A stretch of DNA of 64,000 bases, taken from assembly GCA_009363875.1 (NCBI GenBank), contig CM018680.1, positions 15,509,608 through 15,573,607 on the forward strand. Reading direction: 5' to 3'. Below, one piece after another: positions 33,076 to 45,016 of this stretch. Numbering within the stretch: position 1 is the first letter of the stretch; each line of letters starts with the position of its first letter. The DNA comes from Mikania micrantha (lineage: Eukaryota > Streptophyta > Magnoliopsida > Asterales > Asteraceae). The notes beneath the pieces were generated by a model, which saw only the letters and a program-made list of their open reading frames with translations, was not told the DNA's origin and made no database searches. A program made the translations under genes and the position numbers.

Positions 33076-33409
33076 GGTATTGTCTTTGCATCAACTGTTT
33101 TTCTAAAAAAAATATGATATGTGCCAAATAATTATCGTCATATGTTAATTTATAACTGAAAAAATTAAGAGTAAATTAAATATATGGTCCATGTGCTTTG
33201 TTAATATTTCACTTTTGGTACATAGGTTTCATAAATTACTTATATGGTCCCAAACATTGAACATTTATAACACATATAATGCTTAAGTCACTAAATTACT
33301 CTCACATAATTATGGGTGGCCCGAAAATAAGCATTTATAAATACATTATTTAAGTGATGCAAAAATCATTTTTTTTAAATATAGGAATTTACATGTCCTT
33401 TAAATTAAA

Positions 33410-33965
33410 TATGTCCATTGGTTCAGTTAACGGTTTATTCGGTCTGGTTTAATCGGTTTTCAATTTTTTTTCTATCAAAAAACTGAACCGAATTCGAGAA
33501 ATGGTTCGGTTCTAATTTCAGTTAAAACCAAATAAACAGATTAAAAGCTAAATAAACAGCTTAAAAGTCGAATAAACCGATTCAAATAAACCAAATTCAA
33601 TCGAATAAACCGATTAAAACCAAATAAACTGATTAAACCCAATAAACTGATCTGAATAAACCGAATCAACCGAGTAAACAGAATTCAATCTTATATATCA
33701 TTAATAAGATAATAAATTTAAATTTGAATTCGGTTTAATCGGTTAACCAAACAAACCAAATTTATAAAAAAAATTGGAATTAAAAACCAAAATTCGGGTA
33801 TGGTTAGGTACCGAACTGAAAACCGAATTCGGAATTTGGATACAGCTAGAACCAAAATGAAAACCGAATTCAGAATCCGGTTCGATTTTTCAGTTACGAA
33901 TACGTTTCGGTTTTCGGCATTAAACGGTTTTTGTTTTTTGAACACCTCCACTTTAATATTTGAAT
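33410..33965. repeat. CGGTTTAATCGG/AACCGAATAAAC-rich dispersed repeat
   Basis: About 550 bp of degenerate 10-14 bp motifs (CGGTTTATTCGG on the left, its complement AACCGAATAAACC in the middle, CCGAATTCGG on the right). The right end, GTTTTTTGAACACCTCC, resembles hAT-type MITE ends. Related to 10470-10690. Confidence 0.5.
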
Positions 33966-34029
33966 TCGCTATAGGGCTTTTTTTTCCGGCTCGTCCTGGG
34001 CACGCCAATTTTCAGGGCTGCCCCTGCAC

Positions 34030-35990
34030 ATAATTAACCAATTTACCCTTACATAAGAACCATATTTGCTACAAATATTTAAAGTTAGAGACTACATAGG
34101 TAATTAATGAAACCTAAGGATAAAGATGTAATCCCTATGGTTTTCAATTTTCTATTTTAATTATAATTATACTTGTACATAATAAAACAAAGTTTATAGC
34201 ATGCTTTGGATAGTTGTATTCGTAAACCCAAACACATACATGAAGATATATATACTTATATGAAATACAATTTATAAATATATTTATATGTAAATTTTAT
34301 TAACAAAATAATAATAAATAGAAGATTTAATTAATTGAAATAAATTATGTTTTATAAAATGTAAGGTTATAAATGTTAAAAATAAAGTGTATAAGTTTTT
34401 ATAAATGGTTTTAACTTAAAAAGTTAAACTACAAAATTTAACGGGCCAATCTTAAAATTTTCGAAATCTAAACGTAAACATAACCTAAGAATATTTGGAT
34501 TAGAAATGAGAGAAAGCCATAACTATAGGGATTAATCCTACCAAATTTCATCTTCGTTTCTCCTTCTCATTCGGTCTCTGGTTCATCTATCTTATAACAA
34601 CTATCGATCTCTCAAGTACTAAGACTTAGGTTGATCAAAAACGTTGGAGACTTCGTGAACACACCTAAAACTCATATCCTTGCCATCCTATCATCCAAAT
34701 TACATTATATACATATCATAATATAGGACATTGTGTTTTGTAAGGCTTAGATGTAAAGGATAGCAAGTAAGAAGCTCTACAGGTTGGATTCTTAGTTTTG
34801 ACATAAGATAACTTTCGAGTGACTATTTAGCCAACATGTCCCCATCCTCAAACTAACATTTTGGACCAAGTAAATCTTCTAGATATACTAGTATACTAAT
34901 AAGAAACTACGTTCAAACGGTTTATAAAACCGAGCCCAAACGAAGCAAGAATTACACACAAAAGTTTAAGAACGTAACCCTTGACTCACGCCAAGATCCA
35001 AAGTTTAAAACCAATTCTCGACACCATGAATGTTGGATTACTTTATTCCATATGATTGTACTCTGAAAATGATGCACGTGGGCAAAAACCATGCGCAAAA
35101 CGGAGTTATAACTAAGCGGGAATCGCGAAAACAAGTTTGATATTTGTCGACGATTGCAAGAAGCAAATTCTTTTTAAAACTCATTCCACATCGCCCAAGA
35201 AACCCAAATTTTTCCCCTTTAAACACCTATAAATACCTTGCTTGGTTCCTTATAGCTTGCAACTCCTAGTTGAGTATAAACAAGTAAAATAACCAAATTT
35301 TGATGGTTCTACAAGTGCAACACCCATTGGGATGTTGAATGTATTAGTTTTGTTTTTATCCTCTTGACGAGAAGGTGTTGCGCTTCGAGATTGTCTCGTC
35401 TGTAAAGTTTCTTTGAGGTAATTTTTCTTTTTCTTTTTTTCATTATTCATTTATTTTTTTCCTAGTCTAAGTACTTGAGCTTAGGTTATTAGCTATCGGC
35501 ATTAGGCTCGTTTAGGTTACCTTGTTTAGGCCGCCTTTAGAGTTGGTGTAGTCTTGTAGAGGCTCGTTAGGCCAACGAGCCCGGCCTATGACGTCTGTTC
35601 ATTTAGCTATGCCTAGCATAATGTTTACTCTTCCTCGTTGCATTCATTTGACTAGGTTGAACCACGTTTGCATTCGGATCGCATGATTGTTTCTTTGAGC
35701 TGTTGTCTAGTCACACACGTTCAATCCTCAGGGCATCCAATTTGATACAACTGTTGATCTTGATTCTTCTTCATTATACTAGTTTTCTTGAGCACCATTA
35801 ATGTGAGTTTCACTCATACTCCCTCTTTTACATTTTGTACTTTTGGGATGTTACATATGTATATATTCAAACAAGTTCTTCTAGAGTCAAAATCAAATAG
35901 ATGAAAACTATTAGTCTAAGTGGTGTGACTTATGTGTTATAGTATGCCTACTTGTTTATGTGAAATGCCTATTCTTGTTAAGTCATGTAT
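34030..35990. other. Intergenic DNA, possible old LTR material
   Basis: No gene is recognised. A TATA-like CTATAAATAC at about 35228-35237 followed by a pyrimidine-rich leader suggests a worn LTR promoter, but no LTR ends, PBS or target duplication could be matched. Confidence 0.35.
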
Positions 35991-35997
35991 ATCTATT

Positions 35998-36205
35998 AAC
36001 TAGTAGCCCTTGCAATATAACTTAGGTTATTATATATATATTGCAAAGGTGAAAGAGCCGATAATCAATTTAACTAGTAGCTTTTGCACAATGACTTTGG
36101 TTATTGTAAAATGCAAAAGTGAAAGAGCCGATATTTAATTGTTGTAACTAGTAGTCTTTTATTAATGACTTATGTCGTTAAGTTTATAAAGGTGAAAGAG
36201 CCAAA
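35998..36205 (+). repeat. Three tandem 74-bp units, each with an internal hairpin
   Basis: Units begin AACTAGTAG at 35998, 36072 and 36146 and end GTGAAAGAGCC. Within each, the two halves pair (for example TTGCAATATAA with a TTATATATATATTGCAA-like arm in unit 1, and TTTTGCACAAT with ATTGTAAAATGCAAAA in unit 2). The stems differ in sequence between units yet stay complementary. Confidence 0.75.
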
Positions 36206-36599
36206 GAATCTAAGTTGAGCTTGAAGTTATACTTGCATTAGGTCTTATTGATTTGGACTTTGTTTGCATTTAAATTTTCAAACATATTCTTATATACGTA
36301 TTAAATTGTATGGGAACTCACTAAATATTCATATAGTTGACCCAGATTTATTTTACATATATAACAGGATAAGGTGAAAACTATGGAGAAGACATAGGAT
36401 AAACTTAGTGGACCTAGTAAGTGTTTGTAATTTGTTCATTGTATTCAATAAATGTTTGGTTTAATGTTAATAATGAATGTCGTAATTATTCAAACTTATT
36501 AATAGCACCATGAGCTAATGAACAGTCAAACTCGCGCCCTGACGTATTCAGTCGTCGGTCGGTGTGTGACTAAAGAGTGAAATGCTAACAAACCACAGG

Positions 36600-37868
36600 G
36601 ACCATCTTGGTAATTTACTCAAAAATTAACAAATAAATCCTAGTTTTATGTTAATTAAATCAATCAAATTCTAATGATAACAAATTTAATTTATATTGTT
36701 CTATTAACATTTATTTGATTCTTATCAACATTACATATTTATTATATTATGTTTTGATTATTCAAAGGATACATAACCTATATCTAAAATAAAATATAAT
36801 TAATATGATTTTTTGGTTTGTTTCACAACTATGTTAGTTTTTTAAAAAATGATTTTTATAAATTTTCCATAATATACCAAGTGCATGAAATGTTAAGAAA
36901 TTTATAATTTTTTAAATTTTAATTAATTTTTATCAATAGTTTTAAACATGAACATCCAAATGTTAAACACATTTGAAATACAACAAAGTTGTATTTGGAT
37001 AGTAAAATCTGATAATGTATCTATATAGAAAACCTTATTTTTCATCAACCTTTACATATTAAAAATGGTTGAAAATTATAATAGTAAGACTTTTTTATAA
37101 TAAATTTTTTACTTTCTTGTTATCATGTTAAACATATTACTATATATACATTTTAGAACTTTGTGAACAGTAATATTATTTTTTATTATTTTTTATGTAA
37201 ATAGCTAATAATGTGAGCAACGATATCATGTGTTAGTCTAGATCAAATGGCAAATCACGATCACATGTGTCACCTAACTTCCACAGCCCCATGTCCAATT
37301 CTTAAATGTGTTATGTGCCATTATTTTGTTTCTTTGCATCGATTTTTCAACTATAAGAATAAAAAAGTAGTAACAATTCTTAAGTTAAATAATTAAACAT
37401 TCAAGGGTTCATGAGAAGAGAAGATGGTTTATGATTTATGTAGTTTTCTCTGATCTGGGAGATATGGTCTCACGACGTTCGAGTAATCGACCTTGGCTAC
37501 ATCGCCCGGTTCACTATGGTTAGCATGCGAAGATCCCCAGCGTTAAAAAAGTTATTAAGTATTGCAAATTCTAATTTGATGATACTAATTAAAAATAAAA
37601 ATAATAATTAAATATTTGTTTATTTTATGTTTTTTTTGTTTATATTTGGGTTCATATTTGTTGAAATTGGCCCTTGTTTTGCGACAGTTCAATTTATTGT
37701 TTTATGACAGGCTAACACCCGTTATGACCAGTTTTTTTCTGTGTTTAATATTCATGATATTGTTACCACTATCATGATTAGATACAACAAGGTGTATGAC
37801 TCGGTATTTTTTTGTAGAATTTGAAGTAGGTAGATATCATGTTATTTTTTGTTCAATACAAGATTACC
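36600..37868. other. AT-rich DNA, probable Helitron body
   Basis: No coding signal. A non-autonomous Helitron ends at 37895, and its 5' end is not located. Confidence 0.35.
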
Positions 37869-37869
37869 T

Positions 37870-37895
37870 CCGCAACGCGCGGGGTAAATCCCTAG
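37870..37895 (+). mobile_element. Helitron 3' terminus
   Basis: CCGCAACGCGCGG forms a GC hairpin nine bases before CTAG, followed by T. It is the same architecture as the terminus at 23851-23877 but with a different stem. Confidence 0.7.
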
Positions 37896-38484
37896 TTATT
37901 TCAACAAATAATGTTTTTAAAATACCTCATACACTAACAATGTTATAATTTTTTATGTTTTAAATATGAAATACTCAATAACAATAACCAACATAACTAT
38001 GTTACAACATCATACATAATAATAACTTATATTTTTAATGATATTTTATATCAGTTTTAAAGGTTTCTCATAACACATCAACATTATCAAATATATTGTC
38101 ATGTGTTTCTAATAACAAATTTAATATATGGAAAATAAATCTTATTCATATACATATACACCTTAAAGTGATGTTTATCGAATAAAGCCTAAAAAATATG
38201 ACATGTGACATAACATGACGTATACCTTTTAAAATTAATATTCTTAATCTAACAAAATATCATATAATCAAACTATTAAAATATTTGATATAAATACTTA
38301 TAGCTCGGGAAGTATTTACCCGAACATTGTTTTAAACCGAAATTCTCTTAATTGTACATATATGATATTAAGGACGAATTGTGTAATCGAAAATTCTTTT
38401 GTAGATATGACTCCAACATTATAATTAATTTATTTCTATATTTTTAAATACTATTAAATACATATGTGTCTGGTGAAATAAAGC
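37896..38484. other. AT-rich intergenic DNA, nothing recognised
   Basis: No supported feature up to the GGGCG target duplicate at 38485. Confidence 0.5.
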
Positions 38485-39678
38485 GGGCGTGTCACACCCC
38501 CAATTTTCAACTAACGGAATCATACCGTTTGGGAACGTGACAAACCAGGATCTCAGATCATTAGACATAGCGAAGACCTCTATATGAATTTCAAAACATA
38601 CTTTGGTCTTTAAACATAACATCAGAGTTTACAAAAGTTGCGGAAGCGTTTAAAACCAAAAATAGTTGTAAAATAAACATTACAAAACAAAATACTTAAA
38701 TGTTCAAATTCAAATATTCCAAATGTTTAAAATGCATGAGACTCTATCTCCTAGTCCATGCCACCTTTAACGCGCGCCTTAGCGTCCTGAGAAAACATGT
38801 AAATCAAGTCAACACAAAGGTTGGTGCATAACACAGGTTTTCTGTATTCACAAGGTTCAAAACAACAGTTTGAATAACAAGATTGTAGATAACATAATCA
38901 CACATGCAAAGTCATGATAGCTAGTCATATAAACTATTTACATACGTGTTCGACACCGAAGCTGACGGATTGCCATGCTATAGCATGTTTTCGCCTTGCT
39001 ACTATTGTCTATCACAACAATAGTAAAATTGTGTTTGGTCAGTCAAACACCTGCGTAGATCCCATCTACCAGGTGAGGTTTGTCAAACCTAATAGATCTA
39101 TTTCCAACTACCACGCTTTGCATTACAGCAAACTAAACGGTTCGAGGTGTGTAAGGACTTTCAAGTTGATATGTTGTCACATAATGTAAACAGCTAACTC
39201 ATGCAAGTGATATGTATCTAAAAACAGTTTGTTGCACATGTTTTCTCCCCCAAAACAGTTTAAAATAAGAAAGGGGCCGTGTACGCACCTTTGGTTTTAG
39301 CAGAATGATCACACACTAAAAGCTCGTGTAGGAAATCCTCCTACGAAGAATCTGTGTTTAAACAATAACCTCGTGTTATTCGGAATGTCGTTTTGTGCTT
39401 GACATCACATACGTGTCAACACACGTATGTTAAAGTATTAAGAATGTGCATACGTAAGTACGCGTGACTTTGAAATCGTTTAAATAAAATCATATTTGAT
39501 TTTATTTAAATAATCGTAATTATATGCGATTTCGTTTTCGGGTTAAAATATAATTTTTATTACTCTAAAATATACGGGATTTCGTTACGGTTCCAACGCA
39601 ACTTGAACGGGTTAAATCGGAGTTATAACGGGTGAGTTACAATATAAAAACCAAAATAGTTTTAATTTTCAAAAACCG

Positions 39679-39752
39679 GCCAGGTCAGGGTTCGAACCCG
39701 TGACCTGCCAGCCCACACACCCAAGCCACAACCGGTTGATCTACCACCACAT
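39679..39752 (-). repeat. tRNA-like / SINE-head-like segment inside the solo LTR
   Basis: On the minus strand TAGATCAACCGG resembles an internal Pol III A box. GGGTTCGAACCC, about 40 bases further on, is a perfect B box/T-loop. The segment does not fold into a full cloverleaf by eye, so it is not called a tRNA gene. Confidence 0.45.
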
Positions 39753-41079
39753 TTGTTATCAGACTCCATTCCAAATCGTTTTAAACACTAATGGGCCGGT
39801 TCCCCCATTTTCTTATTATAGCCGATCGTATTGAGCCCAAATTGACCACAATTTCAAAACCCGATCGATCCAACCATCATAGAACTTTTATCCTTGAATC
39901 AAAACGAACTAGTCTGCAACATTTAATCAGATTCTAAGCCTCAATTGTTTAGAAATCCTAAACCCGATTACGTTACAAGCCCTATAACTAGAAATCCTTA
40001 AATTCGTTATAAATTGATCAAATTTACATGGGTTTACTCTCAATCGGAACTTTCTGAAATTAATCATAACAATTAATTTGATTTTTACACTTGTTTCATA
40101 AAAACCCCCAATTATGTTCTTAACAAAAACCCTAAAACTCGATCATGATCAATTCACTATTTTAATCTTAAATTGAGATAGACTTTTCCATAAACGCACT
40201 ACTCTGAATCTGCCCATATAATTTAATTTGTTTCTTAAATCGGTTTTGATCGAAACCCCCAAATGACTTCCTACGAAGAACCCTAGAAATCGAATCCATA
40301 TGATTCGTTATTACTACCAGAAATTAACACATGATTTACGATTATCAGAACATCATGAAGCTTTCCATGACCTTTGATTTTGCTTCTAAAATCTTTTGAT
40401 TAAAAACCCCCAATTCGTTTTTGTTTGTAAGCCCTAATGATCGAACTCATAGAATTCGATGTTATCAGATGAACTATGGTTAGGGCTTCTCTTAGTCGGT
40501 CAGTTCAGAGTGTATAGGAACGATTACTTACAAGATTTGATGTGGTATTGATGTAGAACGACTTCAAGCCCTAGGTTCGGCTCTTTCACGATTCAATTCT
40601 TCAATCCCGAGTTTGTGAGACCAAATCGTTGTTTGTATTGCTCTCAGAGGATGTCGACTAGTGTTTAGGAAGATCCAATTGTGAGAAATAACATCAAATT
40701 GTGCGGTTTTGATGATTAGAACCTACGGTTTCGACTTTTGGATGACTATTTTGATTAATTCAGTGATTTAATGCATCCATAACGTATAATACTTATTACT
40801 AATCATTCAAATGATGATTGTAACCGATCTATATCATTAAAAACTGATAATTGCTGCGAATTTCGAATTCCTATTATAATTTTGGCCGAATTTTGACTTC
40901 CAAGGTCAAAGTTTTGTATTTTATCCTAATTATCATTCTAAACTTTGAAACTAAAGTGTATTGGGACAGATTTTGATAATTCCTAACTCCTATAGGTTAT
41001 TCTGGATCGACAACATATTATTTCGATTAACAAAGTTGAGCCGACAACCCTGAATAGTCACCAATTGAATCCTGTAACT

Positions 41080-41412
41080 CATTGTTGGGCTAAATTTATC
41101 CAATTGGGCTTCTCAAATACAATTGGGCCTATCCTGAATTCATTGGGTCTATCTTAGCCTTGTTGGGCCTACCTTGGGCCTACTTTAACCTTGTTTGGCC
41201 TACTTGGGCCTTAATGGGCCTTCCTTGTTTTCCTTGAGCCTAAATTAATCTTATTGGGCCTACTAGACTTTGTTGGGCCTTCATAGACTTCATTGGGCCT
41301 GATTTGTCTTGTTGGGTCTTCCTTGACCTCACTGGATCTTCTTTGGCTTTACTGGGCCTTCATTGGCCTTGTTGGGCTTGTTGGGCCTTCATTGGTCTTA
41401 TTGGGCCTACGA
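41080..41412 (-). repeat. TTGGGCCT-based imperfect tandem repeat in the solo LTR
   Basis: About sixteen units of roughly 18-22 bp carry TTGGGCCT or a close variant. They lie within the first 375 bp of the LTR (minus orientation), that is, in U3. Confidence 0.85.
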
Positions 41413-41455
41413 AGGTTAACAAGGTTAACTTGAAAAGTCGGATTGTCACAGGGCG

Positions 41456-42407
41456 TGAGTTTGATTATTTATTAACTTGTGGTGCTATTTGAAAGTTCCA
41501 ATATTTTATAAAGCATTCATGATTAAAAGACAAACAAGCATAAAATAAACCAATTTCATTCAACCAAACAAAAGATCCATTACATAATTCAATCCAAAGT
41601 TACATAATTGAAATATATGACATTGTTTTAATTGAAATGAAGTCTAAAATAAGGTTATATTGCGCCCTAAGGAATATTGTCAATTGACGACAGGACACGA
41701 GGGCAATATAAAGAAAGAAGAGAGAAGACAGAAATATAGATTAGGAATATCTGCGCATTAACTTAAGTTTTTAAAAACAACATTCATCTAGTTTTTTGGT
41801 ATTCAATATTCAAGCAGATTATAATTTCAATACCGTTATACATTATAATATAAGAAACTAAATCAGTTTTGATATTCCAAAAAAAATCCCAAAGCGGAGT
41901 AAGCCTAAACAGTAGAATTCTGTTTCTAGGACTGTTTTGTCAATTCCTTCAGCGTTGCATCCCTTAAAATAAGTTCAGTATCAATTTCTAATTCAACTAT
42001 CTCATAGATTCCAGTCAAAGATTCATAGAATCGAAATTCCATCACTACTATATCTATAGGATTTTCTTTGATGGATAATGAGCTAGCCAAAATGGTAACT
42101 TTTTTTTTACTTGATATGAATGAATATAAATAACTGACAATTTCAAAATAATTCGAGATAGACGCAATGTCCAAAATACCTGGATATAATCCGATACAAT
42201 TTGAAGGATTTTGAAGGTTTATTGATCAGGGTTTGGTAGAAGAGCTTTATAAGTTTCTAATGTATAACCTATAAGTTTGCAACTAAGTTTTAGAATATAT
42301 TGTCTCCAAACATGTAACAATACATAGCTTACACGCTTAGTATATTTTTAAGTTTGCTTTGTTTAAATTGTCTCCAAACATGTTTCAATACTAAGCATAG
42401 CGTCTTA
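41456..42407. other. Intergenic DNA with an unassigned 82-codon minus-strand frame
   Basis: An open frame on the minus strand (42174-41926) encodes a hydrophobic and acidic peptide of ordinary amino-acid composition, but I do not recognise it and no splice partners are evident. A 68-bp direct duplication including TTGTCTCCAAACATGT lies at about 42300-42385. Confidence 0.4.
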
Positions 42408-42903
42408 TGTAAGGACCTAGATTTGATACTTACGCAATCACTAGAGTAGTTTGATGATTTACAATTTAGATAAATGAATACCAAGAAAACAAGGTTCTCT
42501 GTTAATATAATGGTTCTTGATATGTTCTTGGCAAATGGATGAATTCTTGGATTGGCTTTAGGTTCTCAATGGGCTATCTTGGGCCGTGAGAGTTTAATAT
42601 ATACTTATATGCATTTTTGTTTTATTTTATAGGTATACTTGGGGTATGCAAGAACTAAACAGAGAGAAATAAAGAAGATGGAGTAGAGAGAGAGTTATTA
42701 TTATTTTCACTTTGTATGATCTTCACTGTATCAGACGATTTCGTTTGTTTAATTATAATCGTGTGCAACTGATCGATTATTATACTTAATTTTCTTCAAA
42801 TTCTTATCTTATTCATCTTCATTTTAGATTCCGGCCATCCCGAAATGGTTCGTATGTTGAAATTTTGATGTATAGATTCAACGTGGTAAAATCGGGACCT
42901 ACA
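42408..42903 (+). repeat. Candidate LTR of an unidentified retroelement
   Basis: TGTAAGGACC at 42408 and GGGACCTACA ending at 42903 give TG...CA ends with TGTA/TACA symmetry. GGTGGTATCGAGC follows at once, a plausible PBS resembling TGGTATCAGAGC. A matching second LTR was not found in the window. Confidence 0.45.
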
Positions 42904-42904
42904 G

Positions 42905-42922
42905 GTGGTATCGAGCTTGATG
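42905..42922 (+). other. Candidate primer binding site
   Basis: TGGTATCGAGC, one or two bases after the presumed LTR end, resembles the initiator-Met tRNA primer site. Confidence 0.45.
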
Positions 42923-43139
42923 CTCTTAGCGATAAATTTCAACATGATCGAGGTAAGAAATGTTATAATTTGATTCACATTTGGTTTTAAAATTGTTATT
43001 TTGTGAAGAATAACGCAAGAATACGAAAAATAGGTTGAAGATTGGTGTTTGATTTAATTTGGCATAATTTTTGGGGTGTTTTCAAATATTGTGTAAGTTA
43101 GTTTGGTAAGAAAATTTGAGTTTGGAATTTATTGGTTCT

Positions 43140-43345
43140 CGGTACAAGCTTGTCATAGTTCTCTACTCATTTATAAAGTTCTTTAATCCATAGAGAACCC
43201 ATTATATAGTTCTCTAACCCATATACCATTTGTATAGTTCTCTAATTCATAAAGAACTCATTTTTATAGTTCTCTAATATCGAGAACCCATTTATGTAGT
43301 TCTTTAAAATTAACAATAGTTTTCTAAAAGTATTCATATGTTCTT
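43140..43345 (+). repeat. Tandem repeat of a GTTCTCTA...TAGAGAAC dyad
   Basis: About six units of roughly 30-35 bp contain TAGTTCTCTAA and, in most, a complementary TAGAGAACCCA or ATCGAGAACCCA half. Unit boundaries drift towards the right end. Confidence 0.7.
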
Positions 43346-44229
43346 GGCCAAAACTTTAGTTCTTGGTACAATTTTAATGTTCTCGGCACAAGCCTCTTTT
43401 TAATTATAACTTCAAATTATTGGCCAAAACTTCAAGTTATCATTATACTTCTTGGATCATTGGAGGATGTTAGTAAAAGAGATGATTCTGCCAAGATCTT
43501 ATTTGAGGAGTGGGTTTTGGTTTCTTTGGATTTTTGGCCTTCTTATTTGGGATGTCTGGATGACAAGAAGTTTGTACCGTTTTGGATTTGTCTTGAATTA
43601 TATCAAGTGCGGTGGTATGGTTGGACTTGAAGCACATGGTGCAGATAGGAGTCAAGGCTAAGTAGTTGGGAATGAAAGGTTTGTTTTCTTTCAATATGGG
43701 ATAAGGTGGATGGGAAAAATATGGAGGGTATTTGACATTTGCTAGAATGTGATGTACCTGTGACTTAGCACTCTCAGCAGCGTCTGCTTTATTTATTGTG
43801 TTGGAGTTTCAACAATTGAAAAACTACTCATGGATTGAACAAGCTGCATCAGTTCTGAAGAAGCTTTTGTATATGCATATTATAATGAACTTTCATCATA
43901 TTTTATTGATGTTGTGTTTGATGCAGGCGCATTAATTGCTACTTCATCAATTTTATTGATTAGCATACCCGTTGGGGAGTTATACATTTGTGTATTGATA
44001 AGACCATTCCATTGGACCCATAAATGATACATTGGAAGACTTGAAGAATGGTTTTTTCGTATTGTTAAAGAGGGTATAATTTATTTTGCGATTAGTTATT
44101 TTGAATGGTGTCAATTGGAAAGGTTGGAGAGAAACTGTCGGTTGAATTGGATTCTTTATTATGATCAAGTGGTGTGCAATCTTTATGTAGGTTTATGTGG
44201 TGTATCCAATTCCTAACTTAACATTGCTT
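43346..44229. other. Intergenic or decayed retroelement DNA, nothing recognised
   Basis: No reliable domain. It could be internal sequence of the element whose LTR ends at 42903. Confidence 0.35.
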
Positions 44230-45016
44230 TGAGATTGCTTCTAAAGAAGTATCTAAAACTCATTGCAAGACTCCACCCATTTCTCATAATTGACTTTTGT
44301 TTCTTAAAGTTCTGTTTTGCAAGCTACATATTTTTCTTGGAGCAAGTCAAATTGAGCTAGCAAATCAGCCTTTTTCGTTTTCATATTTGAAATCTGATTA
44401 TTTTTTATCTTTTATTGTTTTCTCAAATTCTAAATTCTTCTTCTATTTCTGTTCAAGTTCTATCATTTGATCATTTAATAGAACATTTTCCTTCTTGATG
44501 TTAGCAATTGCTTCTAAACATGGTTCGTAACATAATTTCTCAAGGATGATAGGGGACACATGAGCAACATTTAAAGAAGATTCAGCAGTTGAGGCTAGTT
44601 GGGAGTCTGTAGGTGAATCAATGGCCATGAGCGCAAAGTTCATTGATGGCTTACTGACATAAAGTGCATGACCTACATCATTAGAAAGATTGCTCTAATC
44701 AACATACTCTTGAGAAAACAGAACATGTTGGCTAGGTTGAGGGGTAGCTGGCATAGGAACAAGAATAATGTGGGTTGGTTGGTTAGACTGAACTAATTGA
44801 TAGTGTTGGTTGGAAGGAACCAACTGGTACAAACTACCATTTAATGACTGAACATATTGGGCACCCATTTGGTTTGATGGCTGTACAATGTGGGTAGTGG
44901 CCTGTTTGGGGTTATGTTTATTGTAGTCGCTTTGGGTGTGAGAATTAGCTTAGGGAAATGTCACCTATGGTGTTGTGTGACTGCTGGATGCATTTTTGCA
45001 TTCCCTAGCAAAGTAT
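44230..45016 (-). pseudogene. Copia gag C-terminal fragment, cut by a Gypsy LTR
   Basis: Read on the minus strand from 45016 there is FARECKNAS, the second half of a CCHC zinc knuckle (usually GHFARECK). A Gln/Pro-rich stretch follows, then MNFALMA at 44643 and a charged coiled-coil-like tail (IKKENVLLNDQMIELEQK) typical of the C-terminal gag of SIRE-type Copia elements. A stop at 44443 and later ones break it. The knuckle is severed exactly where the LTR end TGTCACACC begins at 45017, showing insertion of the Gypsy element. Confidence 0.65.

Larger units (their letters stand above)
38490..41450 (-). mobile_element. Solo LTR of a Gypsy (Tekay-like) element
   Basis: The plus-strand ends are TGTCACACCCCC and GGATTGTCACA, so on the minus strand the LTR runs from TGTGACAATCC to GGGGGTGTGACA. 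A perfect 5-bp target duplication, GGGCG, flanks it (38485-38489 and 41451-41455). There is no internal region, PBS or polypurine tract, so this is a product of LTR-LTR recombination. Its length (2961 bp) is close to the LTR at 48878-51833, and the GTGTGACA end is shared. Confidence 0.92.

Noticed and set aside
34952..35450. Short minus-strand ORFs
   Set aside because: They lie across a presumed LTR promoter region and show no conserved motif.
35998..36205. CRISPR array
   Set aside because: Only three adjacent tandem units without spacers, in a plant nuclear genome.
39679..39752. A functional tRNA gene
   Set aside because: B-box-like sequence is perfect, but no complete cloverleaf or acceptor stem is visible and it lies inside an LTR.
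41304..41492. Trp/Leu-rich small ORF
   Set aside because: It is a by-product of the TTGGGCCT tandem repeat and runs out of the solo LTR.
41926..42174. 82-codon minus-strand ORF as an organelle-derived gene
   Set aside because: I could not match it to any plastid or mitochondrial protein, and there are no splice or promoter signals.
43452..43694. Overlapping 69- and 74-codon ORFs on opposite strands
   Set aside because: No domain, overlapping on both strands, within decayed retroelement DNA.
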